A stretch of DNA of 64,000 nt from Fictibacillus fluitans (GCF_030418125.1 NZ_JAUHTR010000002.1:1-64000), one strand, 5' to 3'. Shown: positions 26,762 to 35,738, counted from the first letter of the stretch. Translations and numbers: made by a program. The notes: a model not told the origin generated them from the sequence alone.

Positions 26762-26778
26762 TTGGCACGAAAGTTGCA
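26762..26778 (+). promoter_or_regulatory. Sigma-54 (-24/-12) promoter of the 5-oxoproline operon
   Basis: TTGGCACGAAAGTTGCA: GG at 26764 and GC at 26776 are exactly 12 bp apart, matching the TGGCAC-N5-TTGC consensus in full. It is about 45 bp before the pxpB start. Transcription would need SigL and an AAA+ activator, and such an activator is encoded at the end of the operon. Confidence 0.88.
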
Positions 26779-26822
26779 TAACATATAGTGGGTGAACGCT
26801 AACTAACCATGGGAGGTGCAAG

Positions 26823-27719
26823 ATGGCTGAGCAAAAAACGTCCTCGACCCGCTATGAACTTGGCGGTGATGAGTTTATTTTTGTAGAGTTGTCGGAATCC
26901 ATGAATTTAGAGGCCATGTTTAAAGGAATGGCTATAACCAATGGACTGGCAGAGGAAAAGCTGGATGGCATTATGGATATCTGCCCCGGCAATGCTTCTT
27001 ATATGATCCGGCTGAATCCGGAAGTAATTCATCCGCAGGAGGTCATTGAAAAATTAAAGAAGCTCGAAGCATCCACTACCGATTATGAAAATATTGCGAT
27101 TGAGTCGCGCGTTATTGATGTTCCCGTTCTTTTTGAGGATCCGTGGACACATGAAGCTTTGATGCGATTCAGAAAGAACCATCAGGATCCCGACTCAACA
27201 GATTTGGAATATTGCGCACGAATCAATGGATTTGATTCAAAGCAAGACCTGATCCGCTCGATTGTGGATTATCCATTTCTTGTGTCGATGGTGGGATTTG
27301 TGCCGGGTCTGCCGTTTACGTTTCAGCTGACCAGCCAGGAAAAGCAGATTGAGGTTCCCAAATATGTAACGCCTCGTACCTTTACTCCAGAACGGGCCTT
27401 TGGCTTTGGCGGTGCGTTTGCGGTGATCTACCCTGTGCAGGGAGCGGGAGGCTATCAATTGTTTGGAACAGCGGCTGCACCGATCCTCGATGTTCAGCAG
27501 CAGCTGCCTGATTTTAAGGAATCGATGGTTTTCCCTCGTCAAGGGGATATCCTGAGATACCGTGATGTTGACAGAGACGAGTATGATTCGATCCGGCAAG
27601 AGGTAGAAGCCGGAACGTTCCGCTATAAGACCGAAGAACTTTCCTTTACACCGGGAGAAGTGATGTCTGATCCGCAAGCTTTTGCAGAAAAGGTGATGAG
27701 GAGGCTGTACCATGATTAA
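26823..27719 (+). CDS. pxpB: 5-oxoprolinase subunit PxpB (KipI-like), copy 1
   Basis: 298 residues, KipI/allophanate-hydrolase subunit 1 family. Typical motifs GFVPGLPF and PGNASYMIR with the C-terminal cyclophilin-like fold (GAGGYQLFGTA). PxpB with PxpC and PxpA opens 5-oxoproline to glutamate using ATP. GGGAGG ribosome site. The stop overlaps the start of pxpC by 8 nt, so they are translationally coupled. A divergent copy lies at 33248. Confidence 0.9.
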   Translation: MAEQKTSSTRYELGGDEFIFVELSESMNLEAMFKGMAITNGLAEEKLDGIMDICPGNASYMIRLNPEVIHPQEVIEKLKKLEASTTDYENIAIESRVIDVPVLFEDPWTHEALMRFRKNHQDPDSTDLEYCARINGFDSKQDLIRSIVDYPFLVSMVGFVPGLPFTFQLTSQEKQIEVPKYVTPRTFTPERAFGFGGAFAVIYPVQGAGGYQLFGTAAAPILDVQQQLPDFKESMVFPRQGDILRYRDVDRDEYDSIRQEVEAGTFRYKTEELSFTPGEVMSDPQAFAEKVMRRLYHD

Positions 27720-28683
27720 GGTATTGAAACCAGGATTGCAGACGACAGTGCAGGATAATGGACGAAACGGATATTATGCGCTTGGCATGCCGCCATCCGG
27801 TGCGATGGACAAGTTCTCCTTTCTGGCCGCCAACCTGCTTGTTGGGAATGACGAAAATGCCGCGGTCCTGGAAGCGACCTATTTAGGTCCCGAACTTGAA
27901 TTCCAGACCGACGCAGTCATTGCGATTGCAGGCGGCGAGTTTCCTCCGAAGGTGAACGGACAATGTGTGCCGCTGTGGACAACACTGGCGATACGCGAAG
28001 GCGATGTTCTTTCGTTTGATTTTGTTAAGCAGGGAGCCCGCGTTTATATTGCGGTAGCCGGAGGGATTGAAGTTCCTGTGAAAATGGGATCCCGATCCAC
28101 ATACACACTGTGCGGCATCGGAGGATTTGAAGGACGCGCCCTTCAAAAAGGGGATGTTCTCGCTATTGGAGAGCGAACCGGCCCATCACCTGTGGAAGGG
28201 ACCGCTGTTCCGGTCTATCTAAGAATGAAGTTCAGCAAAAGCAACGAAATCCGGGTGGTCATGGGGCTGTGCAGCTACCGTTTGACAGAAGAGGCCCGGA
28301 GGAAGTTTCTAAGTATAGACTGGACGGTTACGCCGGATGCCAACCGGGTCGGCTACCGGTTCAAGGGTGAGCCACTTGATTTTGTACCGAGAAAGCAGCC
28401 GTTTGGCGCAGGAAGCGATCCTTCCAATGTGACCGATTTGGGCTATCCGATCGGATCCATCCAGGTTCCGTCTGGGATTGAACCGATTGCCCTGCTGCAT
28501 GACGCGGTAACAGGGGGCGGTTATGTGACTATCGCTACCATTATCAGCACCGATTTAAATAAAATGGGACAAATTAAATCCAATGAAACCGTCCGTTTTG
28601 TCGAAGTTACACTGGATGAAGCGATTGAAGCGAGAAAAGAACTCAACGCAAAGCTGGACGAAATCAAACAAATCATTAGTTAA
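27712..28683 (+). CDS. pxpC: 5-oxoprolinase subunit PxpC (KipA-like), copy 1
   Basis: 323 residues, biotin-dependent-carboxyltransferase-type (KipA/allophanate hydrolase subunit 2). N-terminal signature LKPGLQTTVQDNGRNGYYALGMPPSGAMD condenses to PGLQTTVQDNGR and PPSGAMD; later GSRSTYTLCGIGG and HDAVTGGGYVTIAT. Works as a complex with PxpB. Second gene of the sigma-54 operon. Confidence 0.9.
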   Translation: MIKVLKPGLQTTVQDNGRNGYYALGMPPSGAMDKFSFLAANLLVGNDENAAVLEATYLGPELEFQTDAVIAIAGGEFPPKVNGQCVPLWTTLAIREGDVLSFDFVKQGARVYIAVAGGIEVPVKMGSRSTYTLCGIGGFEGRALQKGDVLAIGERTGPSPVEGTAVPVYLRMKFSKSNEIRVVMGLCSYRLTEEARRKFLSIDWTVTPDANRVGYRFKGEPLDFVPRKQPFGAGSDPSNVTDLGYPIGSIQVPSGIEPIALLHDAVTGGGYVTIATIISTDLNKMGQIKSNETVRFVEVTLDEAIEARKELNAKLDEIKQIIS

Positions 28684-28696
28684 CGGAGGAAAAAAG

Positions 28697-28936
28697 ATGA
28701 GCGAACAAGCAGTAATTTCAGAAGTGCCAGGTGTGTTTTACCGAAAACCGAGTCCGGATGAGCCGGTCTATGTGGAGGAAGGACAAAAAGTAAAGGCCGG
28801 GGAAACCATCGGATTGATCGAGGTCATGAAAAACTTTTATGAGGTGACGGCTCCGGCAGACGGAACGGTCAAAGCATTCAAGGCGGAAGAAGGAGATGTG
28901 GTAGACGCCGGCCAGGAGATTGCAGTCATCGAATAA
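28697..28936 (+). CDS. Biotin carboxyl carrier-type protein
   Basis: 79-residue single biotinyl/lipoyl-attachment domain. The modified Lys is in EVMKNF, where AccB proteins have EAMKM. The ATG at 28697 follows GGAGG closely; the frame is open further upstream (to 28583), but that part overlaps pxpC. A free-standing carrier next to a biotin carboxylase. It could deliver carboxybiotin to the PxpB/PxpC carboxyltransferase-like pair (inference). Confidence 0.88.
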   Translation: MSEQAVISEVPGVFYRKPSPDEPVYVEEGQKVKAGETIGLIEVMKNFYEVTAPADGTVKAFKAEEGDVVDAGQEIAVIE

Positions 28937-28963
28937 CATCCATGTAAAGAGGAGGCTGGAGAA

Positions 28964-30316
28964 GTGGGATATTTTAATCGTATGTTAATTGCAAACCGCG
29001 GGGAAATCGCGAGAAGGATCATGCGCACATGCAGGGAGCTCGGGATCGAAACGGTCGCTGTTTATTCTGAGGCGGATAAGGATGCTCCGTTTGTAAAAGA
29101 AGCGGATCATGGCGTTCTGATTGGCCCTGCACAGGCGAAACAAAGCTATCTGGATGGAGAGAAAATCATTGAAGCCGCAAAGGAAAAGCAGGCAGATGCG
29201 ATTCATCCGGGCTATGGGTTTTTGTCGGAAAATGCAGCGTTTGCAGAGCGGTGTAAAGAAGAGGGCATCTGCTTTATTGGTCCGCAGCCTGAAGTGATGA
29301 CGATGATGGGGGACAAGATTCAGGCCCGTAAAAAGATGGATGAAGCGGGTGTGCCGATCGTACCGGGCTATAACGGAAAGCTTGAATCCCTTGATGAAGC
29401 GTTGTCGGTTGCGGAATCCCTTGGCTATCCGCTCATGCTGAAGGCGAGCGCAGGCGGTGGCGGCATCGGCATGGAGCTCGTCCGGGATGAAGAAGAACTG
29501 AAGAAGGCCTTTGCATCCACAATGAAAAAAGCCGACTCCTTTTTCGGGGACGGAAGCTTGTTTTTGGAAAAATGGATACAGAACCCGCGGCATATTGAGG
29601 TGCAGGTAGTGTGCGACCAGCACGGAAACGGAATTCACCTGTTCGAACGGGAATGCTCCATCCAGCGCAGAAACCAAAAAATACTGGAAGAGAGCCCTTC
29701 ACCGTTCCTGGATGACGCGCTGCGCGCGGAGCTTTGCGAAACGGCACTAAAGGGAGCGCAAAACATTAACTACACGAATGTCGGAACGATGGAGTTTATT
29801 TTTGACGATCATCAAAACTATTATTTCCTGGAGATGAATACGAGACTGCAGGTCGAGCATCCGGTTACCGAGGAAATTACGGGAGTAGACTTGGTCGCGC
29901 TGCAGATCAAGATTGCTGCCAATGAAGTTCTCGTACTTCAGCAGGATGACATCAAAATAAAGGGCCACGCGATCGAAAACCGGCTTTACGCGGAGGACCC
30001 GAAAACCTTTTTCCCTTCCCCGGGATCACTGGAAACGCTGGAGCTTCCAAAGGATGGGGTACGTCTCGATTTTGGCGTGGAGCAGGGAAACAAGGTGACT
30101 CCTTTTTATGATCCGATGATCGGGAAAATTATTACGTTCGGAGAAGATCGGAAGGCCGCCATTGAACAGATGAAGAAGGTGCTTGAAGAGATTAAGGTAC
30201 AGGGCATCAAGACAAATCTGCCGCTGCTCCAGGAAATTCTGGACAGCAAGGCGTTTAGAGACGGAAACTATACCACGAAATTTGTTGAAAACCACTTAAC
30301 GCTTCAAAACGTTTAA
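28964..30316 (+). CDS. Biotin carboxylase (AccC-like)
   Basis: 450 residues, full length for AccC. ATP-grasp motif KASAGGGGIGM (about 158-168), biotin carboxylase signature EMNTRLQVEHPVTE (about 286-299) and C-terminal domain. Carboxylates biotin on the carrier using ATP and bicarbonate. GTG start with a GAGGAGG site. Its place between pxpC and pxpA suggests a dedicated paralogue for this pathway rather than the fatty-acid AccC. Confidence 0.93.
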   Translation: MGYFNRMLIANRGEIARRIMRTCRELGIETVAVYSEADKDAPFVKEADHGVLIGPAQAKQSYLDGEKIIEAAKEKQADAIHPGYGFLSENAAFAERCKEEGICFIGPQPEVMTMMGDKIQARKKMDEAGVPIVPGYNGKLESLDEALSVAESLGYPLMLKASAGGGGIGMELVRDEEELKKAFASTMKKADSFFGDGSLFLEKWIQNPRHIEVQVVCDQHGNGIHLFERECSIQRRNQKILEESPSPFLDDALRAELCETALKGAQNINYTNVGTMEFIFDDHQNYYFLEMNTRLQVEHPVTEEITGVDLVALQIKIAANEVLVLQQDDIKIKGHAIENRLYAEDPKTFFPSPGSLETLELPKDGVRLDFGVEQGNKVTPFYDPMIGKIITFGEDRKAAIEQMKKVLEEIKVQGIKTNLPLLQEILDSKAFRDGNYTTKFVENHLTLQNV

Positions 30317-30330
30317 GAAAGGGTGAGAGG

Positions 30331-31095
30331 ATGCTTGCAGTCGATTTAAACTGTGATATGGGAGAAAGCTACGGTCTCTATCAGATGGGCAATGATGAGG
30401 AGATGATGAAGTACATTACTTCGGCCAACATTGCCTGCGGCTACCACGGCGGCGATCCTCATATTATGAGGAAAACGGTCGAGCTTGCGAAAAAGTACGA
30501 GGTTGCCATCGGTGCCCATCCGGGTTTTCCCGATTTAGTCGGTTTCGGACGCCGCCCACTGAAGGCTACTCCGGAAGAGATAAGAGATTACGTGATCTAC
30601 CAGACCGGCGCGCTTCGGGAATTTGCAGCTTACCATTCCGTACAACTGCAGCATTGCAAGCCGCACGGCGCACTGTACATGATGGCCATGGAAGACGAGG
30701 CGATTGCCAAAGCGATATTGGAAGGGTTGTACAAAATCAACCCGGAGCTCATCGTCTTCGCGCTCAATAACTCTGCTGTTTTGGAAGTAGGCAGGAAAAT
30801 GGGAATGCGCGTCGCGCTGGAAACGTATGCGGATCGCGAGCATACCGCTTCCGGGTCTATCGTTATGACACGTGCCGGATCGGAGATTAAGGATTATGAC
30901 GGGATGGCTGACCGCGTGGTGCGGATGGTGAAGGAAGGAAAGGTTCTCACGCATTTGAATGAAGACGCCTCTCTTACAGCGGAAACCATCTGTATTCATG
31001 GCGATACACCGGGCGCTTCGGTTCTTGCCCAGAAGATCAGAGAAGCCTTAACGAAAAACGAGATTGAGGTCAAGCCGATCAGCGAAATCCTTTGA
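30331..31095 (+). CDS. pxpA: 5-oxoprolinase subunit PxpA (LamB/YcsF family)
   Basis: 254 residues, LamB/YcsF family. Signatures VDLNCDMGESYG at the N-terminus, ANIACGYHGGD (about 33-43) and CKPHGALYMMA. PxpA is the third component of the ATP-dependent 5-oxoprolinase. Last structural gene before the regulator; 15 bp after the biotin carboxylase gene. Confidence 0.93.
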   Translation: MLAVDLNCDMGESYGLYQMGNDEEMMKYITSANIACGYHGGDPHIMRKTVELAKKYEVAIGAHPGFPDLVGFGRRPLKATPEEIRDYVIYQTGALREFAAYHSVQLQHCKPHGALYMMAMEDEAIAKAILEGLYKINPELIVFALNNSAVLEVGRKMGMRVALETYADREHTASGSIVMTRAGSEIKDYDGMADRVVRMVKEGKVLTHLNEDASLTAETICIHGDTPGASVLAQKIREALTKNEIEVKPISEIL

Positions 31096-31185
31096 ATCTT
31101 CTTTCTGTGTGATTCCCCAACTAATAATGGCAGCCAATTGTGATAACATTAAGATGACCAAGCAATTTGCCAAGGGGGAATGACT

Positions 31186-33234
31186 GTGGTGCTGTGGAGA
31201 AACCTGCTGAAGCCGATTTCAATTAAATTGGATAAAGATCTGACCAATTCCCAAGTAGTAAACAAACTTATCACCAACAAAAGCGCCATCGGTTTTATTT
31301 ATGAAGCAGGCGAAATCACCGGCTATGTTTCTTTGCTGTCTTTGATGAACGCCATTCAATCCCCGGCGGATTTTGAGCGGACGGTTGAAGGCAAGACAGA
31401 CATTTTAAAGGTGCCTGAAAATGCTGCAGTGGAGTTTTATTACCATTGCTCGGTTTTTCTGGGACTGAATGAACAAGAAGAAATCACCGGCTATACGACC
31501 GCTGATGAGGCCGAGCGTCTGCTCAACGAGAAGCGGCTCACCGAGATGAACGAAAGCATGGATCATGCCCAGATCGGCATCATCACGACGGACGAAAATT
31601 TTCGGATTACGTTCATGAATGAAACAGCAGAAACGATCATGGGTCTGCCGCGTACCTTTTTAATGGAACGCAATTACCGGACCCTGGTCCAGACTGACCG
31701 GGATCTCAGTGAGGTACTGGAGGGCAAGCGTCTCTTAAACGTCAAGTCCTCCTTTAACTTCAAGCAGATGAGCGGCCATTTTTCGCCCATTTACAAAAAG
31801 GATAGTATTAAAGGAATGGTTCACGTCTTTTTCCTGCAGGAGCAGTTGGAGGAAATTGCGCGTGAGCTCGCCTTTGTTAAAGAAATGAACGAGGACCTGC
31901 AGGCCATCTATTCCTCATCCAACGAACAGATACTTACTGTGGATGCAGAGGGAACAATTGTTACGGTTGCAGGTTCTTTCCTCTGCCATTTTTGGGATGC
32001 TGAAAACTCTGAAGACATCATCGGCGCCAATGTGTTCCAACTGGAAAAGGACGGGCGGTTCACCCCGAACATTGCAGACCAATGCATCAAGCAGCAGAAA
32101 AAAGTATCTCTTGTTCAGCGTACGGATGAAGGCTATGAAATCTGGTCAACGGCCACACCGATATGGGATGAGAAAAACAAGATTAAAAAGGTGATTGTCA
32201 TCTCCCGTGATATTACCGCCCGGGACAAGGAAAGCAGGAAGGATGAGGAAGCTGTTCTGCCTGCAGATTCCCCATTCACAGCCAGCCATAAACCGAAAAA
32301 GCAGCTCATTTACCGGTCCTCCTCTATGACGGAACTGGTGGAAGAGATGAAGCATGTGGCCGGAGTGGATTCCACGATCCTGCTGCTGGGGGAGTCAGGT
32401 GTCGGGAAGGAAGTCTTCGCCCAGCATCTGCATTACTACAGCAAGCGAAAGGAAAAGCCGTTTGTGAGCACCAACTGTGGGGCCATCCCGGAGAACCTGC
32501 TGGAAAGCGAGCTTTTTGGCTATGAAAAAGGAGCGTTCACGGGGGCGCAGAACTCCAAAAAAGGCATGTTCGAGCTGGCTGACGGCGGAACGCTTCTGCT
32601 GGATGAAATCACTGAGATGCCGCTGCTGATGCAGGTGAAGCTTCTTCGCGCCCTTCAGGAGCGGGAGATCATCAGGGTCGGCGGAACCGCGCCGATTGAG
32701 GTGGACGTCAGGGTAATAGCCACCACGAACCGCAACATAAAAAAGCTCGTGCAGGAGCAAAAATTCAGGGAGGACCTGTATTACCGGCTAAATGTTGTTC
32801 CCATGAGAATTCCGTCTCTCCGGGAAAGGAAGGACGATATCGTGTCACTATCTCTTTTCTTTTTGGAGCAGTTGAACGATAAATACGGAATGGAGAAAAA
32901 TTTGTCCAGGGATGCCATTCTTTTGCTGGAAAGCTACCGCTGGCCCGGCAATGTACGTGAGCTGCAAAACATGATCGAGCGCCTGGCGGTCACAACGAAA
33001 GAGCAGGCAATCAAACACAAGGATGTGTATGACGCGCTCTATAAAACAACCGATTTGCCGACCCAGCCTGTTGTCGTGGAAGGCATCCTCCCGTTAAAGG
33101 AAGCCGTTGAGCAGCTGGAAGACCAGTTGATTCAGATGGCTGTGGAAAAATACGGAAAAGCGGCGGATGCAGCCAAAGCACTGAAAATCAGCCCTGCCAC
33201 CATCAGCAGGCGGATGTCCCGTTTTACGAAGTAA
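31186..33234 (+). CDS. Sigma-54-dependent activator with CBS/PAS sensory region
   Basis: About 682 residues. N-terminal region with two CBS-like halves (about 1-110), one or two PAS domains (about 115-350; TDENFRITFMNETAE and TVDAEGTIV), then an AAA+ domain (about 375-610) with Walker A GESGVGKEVF, the sigma-54 contact loop GAFTGA and Walker B GGTLLLDEI. A C-terminal HTH ends AADAAKALKISPATISRRMSRF. GTG at 31186 is favoured: AGGGGGA ends 7 nt before it, while the ATG at 31180 abuts the site. It presumably drives the promoter at 26762 (inference). Confidence 0.92.
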   Translation: MVLWRNLLKPISIKLDKDLTNSQVVNKLITNKSAIGFIYEAGEITGYVSLLSLMNAIQSPADFERTVEGKTDILKVPENAAVEFYYHCSVFLGLNEQEEITGYTTADEAERLLNEKRLTEMNESMDHAQIGIITTDENFRITFMNETAETIMGLPRTFLMERNYRTLVQTDRDLSEVLEGKRLLNVKSSFNFKQMSGHFSPIYKKDSIKGMVHVFFLQEQLEEIARELAFVKEMNEDLQAIYSSSNEQILTVDAEGTIVTVAGSFLCHFWDAENSEDIIGANVFQLEKDGRFTPNIADQCIKQQKKVSLVQRTDEGYEIWSTATPIWDEKNKIKKVIVISRDITARDKESRKDEEAVLPADSPFTASHKPKKQLIYRSSSMTELVEEMKHVAGVDSTILLLGESGVGKEVFAQHLHYYSKRKEKPFVSTNCGAIPENLLESELFGYEKGAFTGAQNSKKGMFELADGGTLLLDEITEMPLLMQVKLLRALQEREIIRVGGTAPIEVDVRVIATTNRNIKKLVQEQKFREDLYYRLNVVPMRIPSLRERKDDIVSLSLFFLEQLNDKYGMEKNLSRDAILLLESYRWPGNVRELQNMIERLAVTTKEQAIKHKDVYDALYKTTDLPTQPVVVEGILPLKEAVEQLEDQLIQMAVEKYGKAADAAKALKISPATISRRMSRFTK

Positions 33235-33247
33235 GGAGGATGTCGAT

Positions 33248-34138
33248 TTGTTCACCCTGCCAAAGACCCGCTTTCATTTTAGCGGAGACGAATTTATAGT
33301 TGCCGAAATTTCCAGGGAGATGAACGCGGAAAGCAATTTTAAAGCCCTGGCCATAACGAATGAAGTTCGGAACAGAAACATTCCGGGAGTAATTGAGGTC
33401 TATCCGGCCAATGCCTCCTATTTGGTGCGCTATGATCCTGATGTGGTCAGTCCGTATGACCTGCTTGATTACCTGAAGGACATCGATATAACCAAAAGCG
33501 ATATCGGCCAACTCAATTTTCAAAGCAAGATGATCGAGGTTCCTGTCTGGTATGACGATCCGGTTTCGGCCGAGTTCTCCAGAAGGTTCAGCGACCGTAA
33601 CCCGAAGGACGCTGCGGATGTTACCGATTTTGAATACACGATGCAGCTCAATGGCTACCGTGATAAAGAGCGGTTCATCGAGGCCCATTCCAAGTACCCG
33701 CATCTTGTGACTATGCTGGGCTTCAACCCAGGCTTGACCTGGTCATATCCGCTTGGGCCGGCAAAAGAAGAGGTCATCCATGCGCTAAAGTATGCGAGTC
33801 CGCGCACAGATACGCCAAAAGGCGCGCTCGGCATCGGGGGTGTGTTTTCGGTTATTTATCCCCTTTCTTCTCCCGGCAGCTACCAGCTGATCGGGGCATC
33901 TGCCGTTCCGGTCTATGATCAGAAACAGCAGCTGTCAGATTTCAAGTCTTCTATCATTCTGGTCCGGCCGGGGGATCTGTGGAAGTTCAAATCTGTTGAC
34001 GAGAAAGAGTTTGTGGCGATCAAAAAGCAAGTAGAGGAAAAGAGCTATCGATACAAGGTTAAAGAAGTAGCTTTTTCTGCAGAGGATTATGTCAGGAGCG
34101 GGCGATCGTATATTGAAAATATGATGGAGGGGTTCTAA
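33248..34138 (+). CDS. PxpB/KipI-like protein, copy 2
   Basis: 296 residues, paralogue of the 26823 product with the same family marks (PANASYLVRYDPD, MLGFNPGL, SSPGSYQLIGA) but clearly divergent: FVPGLPF in copy 1 is FNPGLTW here. TTG start with AAGGAGG at 33233-33239. It follows the activator gene by 13 bp. Divergence suggests a different substrate or a regulatory role, as for B. subtilis KipI, which inhibits KinA (known of that protein, not shown here). Confidence 0.85.
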   Translation: MFTLPKTRFHFSGDEFIVAEISREMNAESNFKALAITNEVRNRNIPGVIEVYPANASYLVRYDPDVVSPYDLLDYLKDIDITKSDIGQLNFQSKMIEVPVWYDDPVSAEFSRRFSDRNPKDAADVTDFEYTMQLNGYRDKERFIEAHSKYPHLVTMLGFNPGLTWSYPLGPAKEEVIHALKYASPRTDTPKGALGIGGVFSVIYPLSSPGSYQLIGASAVPVYDQKQQLSDFKSSIILVRPGDLWKFKSVDEKEFVAIKKQVEEKSYRYKVKEVAFSAEDYVRSGRSYIENMMEGF

Positions 34139-34139
34139 T

Positions 34140-35120
34140 GTGTTCAACATCATTAAACCAGGACTGAAAACCACGATTCAGGACAATGGGCGCTACGGGT
34201 TTTACCACCTTGGTGTTCCTCCTTCAGGTGCCGCGGACAAGTTTTCCTATAGGATTGGCAACATACTGCTCGGCAACCCCCTGGATAGCGCGGCTCTTGA
34301 AATGACTCTGCTCGGACCGGTTATTGAAGTAGAGAAGTCTACGGTTATTTCGGTAACTGGAGCGCCTGCCAGGGTTCTTTTGAATCAAAAAGAGATTCCC
34401 ATGTGGGAGACCGTGAAGGTTGTTGAGGGAGATTTATTGGAGTTTTCGTACCACAGCAGTAAAGCCGGTGTGTATACCTATTTATGTGTGTCGGGAGGGT
34501 TTTCGCTGCCGGAAGTTCTGGGCAGCCGCTCGGCCTATTTGCTTAGTGACTTTGAAGGTTACTTGGGAAGGAGGCTGGCGGCAGGAGACGAGGTTGCGGT
34601 TAGTGAACCGCTGCCTGGTGCCTTTAAAAGGGCAGGCATATCGCTACCCGATATGCATATTCCCGCTTTTTCAAACCATGTGAACGTGAGAGCGGTGATG
34701 GGTCTGACGAGCGACCTTATTACTGATGAGGGAGTGACAGGGTGCCTGAACAGTGAATGGACCACTCAGATGGAATCCGACCGGGTGGCGTTGCGCATGA
34801 AGGGAGCGATTGTTCCAAGCGAGGAGTTTCCGCCTCCATTCGGTTCAGGCGGGGGATTCGCCAGCGTAGTGGACATGGCGTATCCGATTGGTGCCATTCT
34901 CGTGCCCAATGAGGAGGAAATCATTGTTCTGCTGAATGACGCAACGAGCGGCGGAGGGTTTATTTCCCTCGGTACCGTGATCAGTATGGATCTGGATCTT
35001 ATCGCACAGGCCCGTCCGCTTACTACGATTCGGTTTCATGCGGTTACAATTGATCAGGCACTGGTTGCGCGCCGTGAGCGGAAGAAGAAGTTGGCGCTAA
35101 TTTCCGAGATGCTTGGATAA
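34140..35120 (+). CDS. PxpC/KipA-like protein, copy 2
   Basis: 326 residues, paralogue of the 27712 product (IKPGLKTTIQDNGR, PPSGAADKFSYR, NDATSGGGFISLGT). GTG start one base after the previous stop, with GGAGGGG upstream, so translationally coupled to copy 2 of PxpB. End of the transcription unit. Confidence 0.85.
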   Translation: MFNIIKPGLKTTIQDNGRYGFYHLGVPPSGAADKFSYRIGNILLGNPLDSAALEMTLLGPVIEVEKSTVISVTGAPARVLLNQKEIPMWETVKVVEGDLLEFSYHSSKAGVYTYLCVSGGFSLPEVLGSRSAYLLSDFEGYLGRRLAAGDEVAVSEPLPGAFKRAGISLPDMHIPAFSNHVNVRAVMGLTSDLITDEGVTGCLNSEWTTQMESDRVALRMKGAIVPSEEFPPPFGSGGGFASVVDMAYPIGAILVPNEEEIIVLLNDATSGGGFISLGTVISMDLDLIAQARPLTTIRFHAVTIDQALVARRERKKKLALISEMLG

Positions 35121-35152
35121 ATCGTTCGACTTATTTCCGGGGAAATTGCAAT

Positions 35153-35186
35153 AAAGAGGGGGGCTTCTTGATGGAAGTCTCTTTTT
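35153..35186 (+). terminator. Probable terminator after the second PxpB/PxpC pair
   Basis: AAAGAG...CTTC / GAAG...CTCTTTTT, an imperfect stem with an internal G-rich bulge and a T run. Confidence 0.5.
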
Positions 35187-35204
35187 GGTGTGGGCGCTGG
35201 GAGA

Positions 35205-35350
35205 TGAATGTAGCGAGTTTTGTCGATATCGGGTGGGGTTAAACGGATTGAAAATAAAAGTGGGGTTTTTGAACATGGATTTGGATTTTTGAAAATAAAT
35301 GATACAGTTTTGAAAATAAATAGTGCTGATTTGAAAATAAATGAGCGGGA
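35205..35350. repeat. 20-21-bp-period array, family C, copy 2
   Basis: Cores at 35248, 35269, 35289, 35310 and 35331 (spacings 21, 20, 21, 21). Leader GTCGATATC...GGGGTTAAACGG resembles the leader at 8110-8149, and the first two units match copy 1 closely (TTGAAAATAAAA, then TTGAACATGRAT). It follows the terminator of the pxp copy-2 genes. Confidence 0.8.
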
Positions 35351-35399
35351 GCGTCAAATTGAGGGCTGAGGATCTTATCGAAAGGCACTTTACATTGAC

Positions 35400-35495
35400 T
35401 GTTCGCGGATAATAGAGAGTTTTTCGCTGATAAAGAAGCTCAATTCGCGGATATATCGAAATTTTCGCGGATAAATAATTAAAATTCGCACCTAA
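35400..35495. repeat. 20-21-bp-period array, family D
   Basis: TTCGCGGATAA-like cores at 35402, 35423, 35444, 35464 and 35485 (spacings 21, 21, 20, 21). It starts about 50 bp after family C copy 2, so two unrelated unit families stand side by side. The last unit is degenerate (TTCGCACCTAA). Confidence 0.78.
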
Positions 35496-35658
35496 GTTAA
35501 GATCTGGAAGGTAATAACGCCACGAAACTCTATTAACTTCCTCAATTTGTCTCTCAAAAGGCTAAATATATCCTGTTTAACCTCTCTGCTCATTGATTAA
35601 CAACTAAATGATCCCGAAATAACCAACAATACAATACAAATTAGTCCCTCTCCCTCAC

Positions 35659-35686
35659 ACCAACGTCACTATACCTGCATATTCTA
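35659..35686 (+). promoter_or_regulatory. Possible sigma-K promoter of the collagen-like genes
   Basis: CATATTCTA (35678-35686) fits the CATANNNTA -10 of SigK, with AC 17 bp upstream. A mother-cell promoter would suit spore-surface proteins. Short motif, so moderate confidence. Confidence 0.4.
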
Positions 35687-35738
35687 TTACTATTACTGGA
35701 GCCTTTCTGGACAAGTATAGCGAATATATCAACACGAG

